Origin: Chaunax sp. Z400
Lineage: Eukaryota > Chordata > Actinopteri > Lophiiformes > Chaunacidae
Length of the DNA: 64,000 nt
Reading direction: 5' to 3'
Assembly: GCA_037577475.1 (NCBI GenBank)
Contig: JBAGJB010000231.1
Span: forward strand, 310,001 to 374,000
Shown: piece after piece, positions 53,190 to 64,000 of the stretch
Position numbering within the stretch: position 1 is the first letter of the stretch
Layout of the letters: every line of letters begins with the position of its first letter
Made by a program: the position numbers and the translations under genes
Notes under the pieces: generated by a model
Seen by the model: only the letters and a program-made list of their open reading frames with translations
Told to the model about the DNA's origin: nothing
The model's database searches: none

Positions 53190-53870
53190 CAAAAATTTAT
53201 GAAATATTAATATTAATTTTCCAAAAGGCTGTAACTTGAAACTGGTAAGAGATAAAATTATGCTGTAAATGAGAAAAACCTTAACCACAACCCTAAGTTT
53301 GTGATGGGAGTAAATTTACCAATCTAATTTGCATATTATGATGTCATAGGGTGGCGGCCATATTGGAAAATATGAAATTATAATATCAATTTTCCAAAAG
53401 GCTGTCACTTGAAACTGGAAAGAGATAAAAGTATACTGTAAATGTGGAAAAACTTCACCATTACTCAAAGTTTGTGATGGGAGTAAATTTACCAATCTAA
53501 TTTGCATATTATGACATCACCAGGTGGTGGCCATATTGGAAAACATTCATCTCTGAAGAAGATTTCAAAAGGCTGCAACTTGAAAGTGGAAAGAGATCAA
53601 ATTATACTGTAAATGAGGAAAAACTTCACCATGACTCAAAGTTTGTGATGGGAGTAAATTTACCAATCTAATTTGCATATTATGACATCACCAGTTGGCG
53701 GCCATATTGGAAAACATTCATCTCTGAAGAAGATTTCAAAAGGCTGTAACTTGAAAGTGGAAAGAGATAAAATTATACTGTAAATGAGGAAAAACTTCAC
53801 CATGACTCAAAGTTTGTGATGGGAGTAAATTTACCAATCTAATTTGCATATTATGACATTCATTGTGATC
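53190..53870. repeat. Four tandem copies of a ~171-bp repeat
   Basis: Copies are anchored by AAAAGGCTG at about 53223, 53396, 53567 and 53738. Each has a conserved segment AAGTTTGTGATGGGAGTAAA followed by TTTACCAATCTAATTTGCAT. Between copies lies GGCCATATTGGAAAA, which contains a YY1-like GCCATATT word (three occurrences: ~53358, 53530, 53701). The last two copies are the most alike. Confidence 0.93.
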
Positions 53871-53920
53871 TGGGATGTGTTGTTTAAATGATCACTTTAT
53901 TTTTTGAGCAGTGTACTATT

Positions 53921-53945
53921 GTGTGTGTGTGTGTGTGTGTGTGTG
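53921..53945. repeat. (GT)n microsatellite
   Basis: About twelve GT dinucleotides. Confidence 0.95.
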
Positions 53946-54333
53946 GGTGTAGTTTTTTGCACATGCACAGTTTTCCTTCAAATGTGTTATTACCTGTCGG
54001 TCATTAAAAGTTATTAACTTTTAATATGTACTTAGAGGCATAGATTTCAGTTTTACTTTACAAACTGTTTTTAATGCAGTGAGCATAACTTGGACAATGC
54101 AGGTTTAAATTCAGTCATATAATTTCTTATCAAGGGCAAAACATCTACATAACTTTAGATCAACTGCAAAATGTCTTTATACTTCCATATATTCAATTAC
54201 ACAGATAATATTTGACACAGTTTTTTCATACCTGGCATCATGTTGAACTCTGTTGGCTGTCTCAATTAAGCATGCAAGCAGTGCATGATCTTTGTAGAAC
54301 TGATGCAGCAGCCAATCAGATTACAGCCCGCCC
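53946..54333. other. Unrecognised spacer ending in a candidate target site
   Basis: No gene or repeat recognised. The final bases, AGCCCGCCC, directly precede the TGTTGAG end at 54334. Their reverse complement starts GGGCG, matching the flank of the end at 49369. Confidence 0.6.
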
Positions 54334-56813
54334 TGTTGAGCCGCATTTTGTAATAACGGTGCATTTTGTAATAAACGTCCAAAATGTAATAACTTTTTCA
54401 TTTCATTTTGTAATAAAGCCGCATTTTGTAATAAACTGCCGCATTTTGTAATAAACTGCCCCAACGCATTTTGTAATAAATTTTGCCACATTATGTAATA
54501 AGTTATTACATTTTGAGAAGATTATTACAAAATGCACTTGCAACTTTTTTATTCTCTAGAAAATGTAATAACATGGTGCATTACGTAATAACAATTCTAA
54601 AGCATTGTTTATTTGTTTGTTAATTGTATTTTATTTTACTTTAAAGTATTTGTAAAAGTTAGGTAATGAGATGTGAAAAAAAATTGGTAATGAGATGCGA
54701 ATTTTAAAAAAAAAAGAAATGATTAAAAAAAATTGGTAATGAGATGCGGAAAAAAAATCGGTAATGAGATGCGGGGAAAAAATGGTAATGAGATGCAAAA
54801 AAAATTGGTAATGAGATGCGGGGGGAAAATAAAATAATAATTGTTAATGAGATGCGAAAAATAAAATTGGTAATGAGATGCGGAAAAAAAATTGGTAATG
54901 AGATGCAAAAAAAACAGGAAAAAAACAAAAAAAATTGGTAATGAAATGCGGGGAAAAAAAGTAATGAGATGCGAAAAAAAATTGGTAATGGGATGCGAGA
55001 AGGGAAAAAAAAATTGGTAATGAGATGCGAAAAAATATAAAAAAAAAAAATTTGGTAATGAGATGCGGAAGAAAAAAAATTGCTAATGAGATGCGAGAAA
55101 AAAAATTGGTAAATTGTTTTTTTGTTTTTTGTTTTTCATCTCATTACCAAATTTTTTTTTAGCATCTCATTACCAATTTTTTTTAGCATCTCATTACCAA
55201 TATTTTTCTTCCGCATCTCATTACCATTTTTTTTCCCCGCATCTCATTACCAATTTTTTCCCCTTCTCGCATCTCATTAACAAATTTTTTCCGCATCTCA
55301 TTACCAATTTTATTTTTCGCATCTCATTACCAATTATTATTTTTTTCCCCCTGCATCTCATTACCAAATTTTTTTAGCATCTCATTACCATTTTTCCCCC
55401 CGCATCTCATTACCAATTTTTTTTCCGCATCTCATTACCAATTTTTTAAAGCATTTTTTCTAAAAAAAATTCCGCATCTCATTACCAATTTTCCCCCCGC
55501 ATCTCATTACCAATTTTTTTCCCGCATCTCATTAACAATTTTTTTTCCTTTTTTTTCTGCATCTCATTACCAATTTTTTTTCTCGCAGCTCATTACCAAT
55601 TTTTTTCTTCCGCATCTCATTACTTTTTTTTTTCGCATCTCATTACCAATTTTTTGTTTTTTTCCCTGTTTTTCCCCACATCTCATTACCAATTTTTTTT
55701 CCGCATCTCATTACCAATTATTATTTTTTTTTCCTGCATCTCATTACCAAATTTTTTTAGCATCTCATTACCATTTTCCCCCCCCGCATCTCATTACCAA
55801 TTTTTTTTCCGCATCTCATTACCAATTTTTTAAGCATTTTTTTTTTAAATTCTCATTACCAATTTTTTTTCGCATCTCATTACCAATTTTTTTTCCCGCA
55901 GCTCATCACCAATTTTTTTTTCTTTTTTTTCTGCATCTCATTACCAATTTTTTTCCCCGCATCTCATTACCAATTTTTTTTCCTTTTTTTTCTGCATCTC
56001 ATTACCAATTTTTTTTCTCGCATCTCATTACCAATTTTTTTTTCTCGCATCTCATTACCAATTTTTTTTCTTCCGCATCTCATTACCAATTATTTTTTAT
56101 TATTATATTTTTTCGCATCTCATTACCAATTTTTTTTTCCCTTCTCGCATCCCATTACCAAATTTTTTTCGCATCTCATTACTTTTTTCCCCCCGCATCT
56201 CATTACCAATTTTTTTTGTTTTTTTCCTGTTTTTTTTGCATCTCATTACCAATTTTTTTTTTCGCATCTCATTACCAATTTTATTTTTCGCATCTCATTA
56301 ACAATTATTATTTTATTTTTTCCCCGCATCTCATTACCAATTTTTTTCGCATCTCATTACCATTTTCCCCCCGCATCTCATTACCGATTTTTTTTTTCGC
56401 ATCTCATTACCAATTTTTTTTAATCATTTCTTTTTTTTTTAAAAATTCGCATCTCATTACCAATTTTTTTTCGCATCTCATTACCTAACTTTTACAAATA
56501 CTTTAAAGTAAAATAAAATACAATTAACAAACAAATAAACAATGCTTTAGAATTGTTATTACGTAATGCACCATGTTATTACATTTTCTAGAGAATAAAA
56601 AAGTTGCAAGTGCATTTTGTAATAATCTTCTCAAAATGTAATAACTTATTACATAATGTGGCAAAATTTATTACAAAATGCGTTGGGGCAGTTTATTACA
56701 AAATGCGGCAGTTTATTACAAAATGCGGCTTTATTACAAATTGAAATGAAAAAGTTATTACATTTTGGACGTTTATTACAAAATGCACCGTTATTACAAA
56801 ATGCGGCTCAACA
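54334..56813. mobile_element. Foldback element with TGTTGAG ends, copy 2 (complete)
   Basis: A complete 2480-bp element. The left terminal repeat (54334-54663) starts TGTTGAGCCGCATTTTG and the right one (56484-56813) ends CGGCTCAACA. The interior is satellite B in two opposing arms that switch orientation near 55130; the left arm is an inverted copy of the distal part of the right arm. No coding capacity. The TGT...ACA ends agree with the TGTNR consensus described for Ginger DNA transposons and with integrase-type elements generally. The left flank is CCGCCC and the right flank is AACCT (satellite C), so there is no target duplication in the present orientation. Confidence 0.9.
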
Positions 56814-58045
56814 AACCTTTAGTATAAACCTTTAGTATAAACCTTTAGTATAAACCTTTAGTATAAACCTTTAGTTAAACCTTTAGTATAAACCTTTAGT
56901 TAAACCTTTAGTATAAACCTTTAGTTAAACCTTTAGTATAAACCTTTAGTTAAACCTTTAGTATAAACCTTTAGTATAAACCTTTAGTATAAACCTTTAG
57001 TATAAACCTTTAGTATAAACCTTTAGTTGAACCTTTAGTATAAACCTTTAGTATAAACATTTAGTATAAACCTTTAGTCAAACCTTTAGTTAAACCTTTA
57101 GTTAAACCTTTAGTTAAACCTTTACTATAAACCTTTAGTAATAAACCTTTAGTAATAAACCTTTAGTATAAACCTTTAGTATAAACCTTTAGTATAAACC
57201 TTTAGTTAAACCTTTAGTATAAACCTTTAGTATAAACCTTTAGTCAAACCTTTAGTATAAACCTTTAGTATAAACCTTTATTATAAACCTTTAGTATAAA
57301 CCTTTAGTATAAACCTTTAGTATAAACCTTTAGTATAAACCTTTAGTATAAACCTTTAGTATAAACCTTTATTATAAACCTTTAGTATAAACCTTTAGTT
57401 AAACCTTTAGTATAAACCTTTAGTATAAACCTTTAGTATAAACCTTTAGTTAAACCTTTAGTTAAACCTTTAGTATAAACCTTTAGTATAAACCTTTAGT
57501 TAAACCTTTAGTATAAACCTTTAGTTAAACCTTTAGTATAAACCTTTAGTATAAACCTTTAGTATAAACCTTTATTATAAACCTTTAGTATAAACCTTTA
57601 GTTAAACCTTTAGTATAAACCTTTAGTATAAACCTTTAGTATAAACCTTTAGTTAAACCTTTAGTTAAACCTTTAGTATAAACCTTTAGTATAAACCTTT
57701 AGTTAAACCTTTAGTATAAACCTTTAGTTAAACCTTTAGTATAAACCTTTAGTATAAACCTTTAGTATAAACCTTTAGTTAAACCTTTAGTATAAACCTT
57801 TAGTATAAACCTTTAGTTAAACCTTTAGTATAAACCTTTAGTTAAACCTTTAGTATAAACCTTTAGTTAAACCTTTAGTATAAACCTTTAGTATAAACCT
57901 TTAGTATAAACCTTTAGTTAAACCTTTAGTTAAACCTTTAGTATAAACCTTTAGTCAAACCTTTAGTGTAAACCTTTAGTATAAACCTTTAGTAAAAACC
58001 TTTAGTATAAACCTTTAGTATAAACCTTTAGTATAAACCTTTAGT
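56814..58045. repeat. Satellite C array, copy 2
   Basis: The same unit types and the same order of marked variants as 19435-20666, beginning at the identical CTCAACA junction and ending at the identical TTTCTTGTAGTAATG sequence. Confidence 0.97.
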
Positions 58046-59122
58046 TTCTTGTAGTAATGTATAATAATCTTCTCACTTCTTCTCATGTCAAACCTTTTCT
58101 CCCCTAACAATAGCTCTCCATTATATAGAGCCATCTGATTAATGTGTTTACTGCTCTGTGATCCCTTCCAGGGTCTTACTTTAAACAGACAACGATGGAA
58201 ACCAAAGTATTGATGCTGTACCATAGGAGTGGTAATTGAAGTCGTACTAACTCGGCGTTTCATTCTCACGTAATGGTAAGCATATAGATATATAAGCATT
58301 AATCATGTGGATCAACAGTGTTGCATGCAAGTATAACAACAGAGCTAAACAACAAGTAGAAGCTGGTAGTAGCTAACATGTCCTTATGGGTACAGAACAA
58401 CACAAACATAGTGGAAACATACAGTCAGATTGTATGAAATGTACTCTAGTTACATCACTCCTTTGTCTTAATTTGAAAAGGATCAATCTAACTTTTATCA
58501 GCTGTTTTGAAACTGTTGTAACTTGACCAGCACTGACTTCAGACTAATTCCCTTTTTCTTTTGGTGTTTATATTATTGTGTGTTGCATTGAGAAGTAACT
58601 TAAATGTTTTGATGAGGTGAAGTTAGGAGGAAAACAGGAGATTTGATATAAAGTTCAGAACAAATCAAATCAGCTCCTTCGATCTAAGGGTTGTAGAGTA
58701 GGACTGTTATTACAGGAGCAACATGTGAAGGAAATTAGCTAGTAGCTAAATCTGCTGCAAAGCATCGTCTCTCTTACTTGAGACTAATGTATTTGTACAT
58801 GGTCCCTGATGTAAATAAACTTAATAAACTAAACTACACTGAACATATGGCTGTTTTTAAACAGTCATTTTAATACCTGCATTTATAAGTCTGTATTTAT
58901 CCAGAATAAAAGGCTTCACACAGAGAGCTGCCCAATACGGTCCTCCACTGCTGGTCAGTGGGAGTCGCCCAGTCTTTTACTGGGAGAAGCTCTACTGGAG
59001 CGAATGCTTTACTACATTATTACTAATTATTAGATGGACTGTCAGATCATGGCACCAAGAGGAAGATGTCTTCTAACTTTACTGCTGACATGGCCTCTAG
59101 CACCACCATGATGTATAAATAG
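58046..59122. other. Low-copy spacer, copy 2
   Basis: Repeats 20667-21743. No gene recognised. Confidence 0.6.
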
Positions 59123-61986
59123 CTCATATATACAAAAGGACTTGGGCTGCTCCACATAAATGCAAGAAGTTTGGTCTCTAAACGGGACTATATTAATATT
59201 TTGATCCAACAGACAGACCCAGATATTTTAATCATCTCTGAGTCTTGGTTGAAAAATACTGTCCCTGACTCTGCTGTTAATATTGTTGGTTTTAACCTTT
59301 TTAGAGCAGACAGAAAAGGGAAAGGTGGTGGTGTAGCTATCTTTGTTAAAACATGTTTCCCTGTAACAGTACTCATCTCATCATCTGTTCCAAAAGAGTT
59401 TGAATGTCTGGCTTTGTCAGTAAATCTTGGGGGAAAAACATCATTGACACTGATTGGGACATATAGACCCCCTTCAGCTCTCCCCCAAGCAATTGATAAT
59501 CTTTTTGACATTTTCTCTCCATATACAGCTACAGAATTGCTAATCATGGGTGATTTAAACGTTGACTGGGAAAAAACGACCTCAAAGATTTGTGCACAAA
59601 TTTAAACCTAACACAATTAATAACCAAGCCAACACGTCCTAATGTGAAATGCAGCTCCAAATCCTCCCTGATAGACATCATTCACATCAATATGCCTCAG
59701 AGATATCCAGCCAGTGGAGTTTTTCCCCAAGATTTCAGTGATCACTGCCCAATTGCTTGCATTAGGAATGTGAAAGTATGTAGAACAAAGACACGCATTT
59801 TAACTAAAAGGAATTTCAGGCACTTTGACACTCAGGGGTTCCTACATGATCTGAATACATGTAATTTAGATAGAGTGACTCTTATACCAGACCCACACCT
59901 AGCCTTCACCTATTTCTGTGGCTGACAAACATGCTCCTTACAGGAAACTACGTATTAAGGACAGATATACTGCCTGGTTCTCACACGAGCTATCAGAAAT
60001 AACACAAAGAGAAACTCTGCATGGGCAAAGGCTAGAAACACTGAGGATGCGTCAGATTGGACTCTGTTTAGGCAGTTGCGAAACAGATGCACTCCTATGA
60101 TCAGTAAAGCTAAATCCTCATATTATCTTAATTCCTTACAACTGAGTGCCGGTAATCCAATTAAATTCTGGAATACAATTAAATCAATGAAGAATAATTC
60201 CACCCCTCCACTTCCTCTCCAATTACCGTCTGACAACGGTCCCGTAAATGACAAAGCAGAAATTTGTAATGTTTTTAATTCTCATTTTATTAACACACGA
60301 CATTTATTTGATAAAATCAATCTGAAAAATACTGCCATCTCAGGACAACATTATCAACCAGACATCTGTCAATCAGGAAAAGAGCTCTCTGGGAATCCTA
60401 GGAGTACTTTCTCATTTAGTCCACTATCTGAATCGGAAGTTGGTGATGCTCTTTTTAGGATAGACTCAAAAAAGTCGATTGGTGCCGACCAGCTTGACCC
60501 CAGTCTTTTGAGGACAGCTGCCTCAGTCATAGCTGGACCTGTTTCATATATTTTTAATCTGTCTCTTAGAACAGGAATTGTTTCCTATCTGGAAAACTGC
60601 TTACGTGCTCCCACTTCACAAGGGAAGAGATCGTAAAGATTTAAATAATTACCGTCCAATATCCAAGCTTTCCTGTTTAGCCAAAACTCTAGAATCTTTT
60701 GTAAATCGTCAATTAAATTCATTCCTACAGACAAATTGCATTTTAAATACCTTTCAGTCTGGTTTCAGATCAGGTCATAGCACCATTTCAGCTGCTTCTC
60801 TAGTTCTCAATGACATCATATGTACTCTTGACAATGGACACCACTGTGCTGCTTTATTCATCGACCTGTCTAAAGCCTTTGATACAGTCGACCACTCAGT
60901 TTTATTAGATAGACTAGCTGCAGCTGGCATAACCAGAATGCCCACCAATGGTTCACAAACTATCTTGCAGATAGAACTCAACGTATTGTTGCAGATTCTA
61001 CTCATTTGAACATTCTGAAGGTCACTAAAGGAGTACCACAGGGTTCAAATTTAGGCCCCTTACTCTTCTCACTGTATATTAATAACATTGCGTCATTTGA
61101 CAATGGCTGTAAGGTGCATTTTTATGCTGACGACACTGTGTTATATTCATCTGCTTCTACATTGAGGAGAGCATTATCTATCCTGCATCCTGCTTTTGGG
61201 TCAATCCAGCACGCACTCCTTGATCTTAAACATGTTTTAAGTGGAACAAAAACAAAATATATGATATTTTCTAGATCCCGCTCCCTGGAGGGAACTGATT
61301 TAAATATTTGTACTCTAAATGGTTTAAAAGTTTAAAAAGTGTCCTCCTACAAGTACCTTAGTATTGTTATTGATGAAAAGCTCTCTTTAAAAAATCATGT
61401 TGATGAGCTAGTTAAAAAGCTAAGGATGAATCTTGGGTTCTTCTTTAGAAATAGATCCTGCTTCTCAGCTGAAGCTAGAAGGCGGTTAGTACAGTCCACT
61501 TTCCTGCCTGTACTTGATTATGGTGACATTTTTTATATGCATGCTACCTCTACCACATTGAAAGCACTCGATACTGTTTATCATTCAGCACTTCGTTTCA
61601 TTACTGGTTATCATTTTAGAATGCATCACTGTGATCTTTACCAGGCTGTAGGTTGGTCATCACTCTCCACAAGGAGTAGGCAGCACCTGCTTATTTATGC
61701 TTATAAAGCTATATTACAGAAGGTACCCAGCTATCTGGCATCACTAATTTCATGGCGCTCTAATGCCCACCAAACAAGATCTCAGGATTGGTTACTCCTC
61801 GAAGTGCCAACCGTTAGAACTGAACAAGGAAAAACTGCTTTTAGCGATTGTGTGGCTAGAGCCTGGAATAAGTTCCAAGAGGCTGCTAAATTAAAGACAA
61901 TCATCTCCTTGACCATTTTTAAAGATTTATTATATGAATTGGACGTAGAGGATTGCAAATGTTTTATCTTGAAATTATTTTATTGA
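59123..61986 (+). pseudogene. LINE endonuclease-reverse transcriptase remnant, copy 2
   Basis: Endonuclease motifs (ILIISESWL, IMGDLNVDW), then RT motifs (FIDLSKAFDTVDH, GVPQGSNLGPLL, HFYADDTVLY), in several frames with the same breaks as copy 1. The only clear substitution noticed is T at 61006, which creates a TGA in one frame and changes Ser to Leu in the proper RT frame. Non-functional. Confidence 0.9.
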
Positions 61987-62261
61987 TTGATTTGCTGCTA
62001 TTAATGTCATGTCTCATTGCTTTCCCCCTGTTTTGTTGTCTCTTAATTGTTTTAGATTAGATTATTGTTCATAACCATGGCACCATTTAAGGCTGATGTT
62101 TTTTATTACTTTTCCTCTTGTTCTATTGTTTTTGTTTTGCTTTTGAATTGTGTTTAATTGTATCATGTTTTAAATTATTGTATGTAACCAGGGCTTCGTT
62201 GAAAATGAGACTCCAGTCTCAATGGATTTCCCTGTCTAAATAAAGGTTAATAATAATATAT
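59123..62261 (+). mobile_element. Decayed L2/CR1-like LINE, copy 2
   Basis: A copy of 21744-24882 at +37379, with the same 5' truncation, the same 3' AATAAAGGTTAATAATAATA tail and the same frame damage. It arrived with the segmental duplication and was not a separate insertion. Confidence 0.87.
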
Positions 62262-64000
62262 TAAAGGAGTTGTGACATCAGTTTTAACACAACCATTTCC
62301 ACAGCAAATACAAAACATTCTTTTTTATGTTGAAGGAAAAATGTCTGGATGAGCCTTTTTTTAATCTGCTACACCTTTATTTCTGACAGTCTGGAGTAAT
62401 TTGTTAGCACATAAAAAAAAGCTACAGCTCCTTTTTAAATTTACCAGCACAGCAGTCAAAAATCATAGTTTGGTTTCTTTTTTTCTATATAAATACATTT
62501 TTCTTATTATAGTCTTTTTGTTTTCTTTAATATCAGCTGCTGTAATGTGTGAAGATGGCTGCTAAATTCATCATGGACCCTGTTTTAGTTGTTTTTTAAA
62601 TCACTATTACCCTTATCTACACATGGAATACATATGTAACCCAGGTCCTATATTCAAAATGTAAATATATGCTAAATGCATTTCAATCGTAGTATATTAT
62701 GTTATCATGTTATGTATCTGCCCAGTTCTCGGGCGAACTATCGCGGTATTTTCCACATCGAATCAGAGCAGCCGCAGGGCGTTATACCGGTAGTGCCAGC
62801 TGCTTACCATTGGAAATGAATGGCTTGGCGTGTATGGTGTGTGAGGGAACAGAGCTGCTGCAGATCGGTAATTAAACATGCTTTATTCGTGTATTCCAAC
62901 TTCAAACTTGTTGAACATGCAATGTACGGAATTGTAATTTATTGCCGATTTGTAGATGTGTCCTGTGACTTAACTCACTGCTATTACGTGAACGAGCTGA
63001 ACTCTCGAATGGGTGAGTTGCACTAAAGCTATTGTGTTAGCATGCAGCTATCGCCCTAGGTAACACTGCTGAACCTTCTTACTGCATTGGTCTGATTGTT
63101 TTGTCTGTAATATTATCTATGTGTTGTTGCGAAGCACACATGATGACACGAGTGGTTTGTATGTGATACGTAAACTGTTAGCAGCTACCGCTAGTTAACT
63201 TAGCCTAGCGGCTAACGCTAAGTCTGCTAACAGAAGTGAACTTTTCTATCCGGATCGTAATGATCCAGTGCAAAAGCATTATTGATTAAATCATATTGAT
63301 TCCATTGAATTATTCTGTTCTTTTAAGGGACAGCAGTTACACTTGATGATTTATCACTGAATGGTGTGAACTTGAAGCTAGTGATCCCAGCTGTAAAGTC
63401 ACTGAATGTATTTTGGTATTTTGTTTGGTTTTAACAAATCCGTGTATTAAAGTTGGCCTTGTCTGCTTATACAGGCCAGGTTTATTTCCTTGGGGGGGAA
63501 AAAGGATGGCGAGCTGTTGACCAGGAACACCTCCTATTATGAAGAAACCTGTTGCATTCACCCTGCCTGCCTGGGTGATAGGAGAGAGACTGACCTCCTT
63601 CACTCACTCACTCACTCACTCACTCATTCAATCCATCACACATTCCAGCCCAATCGTTCCCTTGTTGACTGACTGATTTACATGACGTTTGGACTATAAC
63701 TGACATCCCTTGGTGCTGGAGCTACAAACTTTGCAGCCAATTGAACTATGATTATTGTTGAATGAATATTGAATTGAGTATTAATATAATTTGAATGGCT
63801 ATCGTTTGATTTTGTAAATACTGTTTATTTTTATTTTTGCATTCCTTCTTTAATACATGGTACTTTTTCCAACTGCACTTTTGTCTGAGTCTCATTAAAT
63901 CCTGTACATCAGTTTAATCATTTCCTCCTACCTGTTCCCAGAGTCTTCCAACGCTATAGCCACTAGTCCACCTGTAATGTCAGCTAATGTTACTCATTAT
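62262..64000. other. Low-copy spacer following LINE copy 2
   Basis: Repeats 24883-26621, including the CpG-enriched stretch (about 62720-63040) with its 68-codon open frame, and the (TCAC)n microsatellite at 63600-63626. No gene is supported. Confidence 0.5.

Larger units (their letters stand above)
54372..64000. repeat. Segmental duplication, copy 2
   Basis: This is the second copy of 17131-26621, continuing past the end of the window. Small length differences are confined mostly to satellite B and satellite C. For example, the block of TTATTATAAACC variants differs slightly between 19900-20000 and 57280-57370. Confidence 0.93.

Noticed and set aside
49369..54663. The 330-bp direct repeats flanking the integrase gene as LTRs of a retrotransposon
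   Set aside because: There is no reverse transcriptase, gag, primer-binding site or polypurine tract. The repeat does not end in CA, and the same 330 bp occur as inverted ends of foldback elements.

Overview
This window looks like a repeat-dominated stretch of a ray-finned (teleost) fish genome. The supporting features are spliced genes with GT-AG introns, a short Tc1/mariner element with the inverted repeats common in fish, a decayed L2/CR1-like non-LTR retrotransposon, a DUF6729-like multi-exon gene family that I recognise from fish genomes, TATA/CRE and CCAAT/GC-box promoters, and long AT-rich satellites. I see no bacterial-style operon, CRISPR array, tRNA or rRNA. The species cannot be named from sequence alone.

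Layout: (1) 1-17130 is one satellite (A; 30-bp unit with 25/27-bp variants) organised in higher-order blocks of about 1546 bp. (2) 17131-19434 is a foldback transposon-like element whose arms are a 24-bp satellite (B) and whose ends are ~330-bp inverted repeats starting TGTTGAG. (3) 19435-20666 is a 12/13-bp satellite (C). (4) 20667-26640 is low-copy sequence with a dead LINE. (5) 26641-30480 is mostly unrecognised sequence with one promoter-like segment and a Lys/Arg-rich exon remnant. (6) 30481-35531 is a promoter plus the first nine exons of a DUF6729-like gene, cut off by a 9-bp satellite (D) at 35532-37712. Most of that gene and its satellite is tandemly duplicated (38411-44704). (7) 44706-48930 is satellite C in the opposite orientation. 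(8) 48931-54333 holds two more TGTTGAG ends and an intact intronless-looking gene (minus strand, 50206-52701) encoding an integrase-OTU protease-like protein. (9) 54334-64000 is a near-identical second copy of items 2-4, displaced by about 37.38 kb.

How the parts may work together: the integrase protein has the domain order known for Ginger-type DNA transposons, and the nearby TGTTGAG inverted repeats fit the TGTNR terminus reported for Ginger elements. The simplest model is that this integrase family mobilises both its own element and the foldback elements. The flanks of two ends (49369 and 54334) form a perfect 5-bp target duplication only if the segment 49369-56813 is flipped back, which points to an inversion by recombination between inverted ends. 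The DUF6729-like gene copies are both truncated at the same residue by satellite D and look non-functional.

Most long open frames in the window are by-products of satellites with unit lengths divisible by three and should not be read as genes. Because the window is so repetitive, assembly error (false duplication, false inversion, wrong array length) is a live alternative for every large-scale structure described here.
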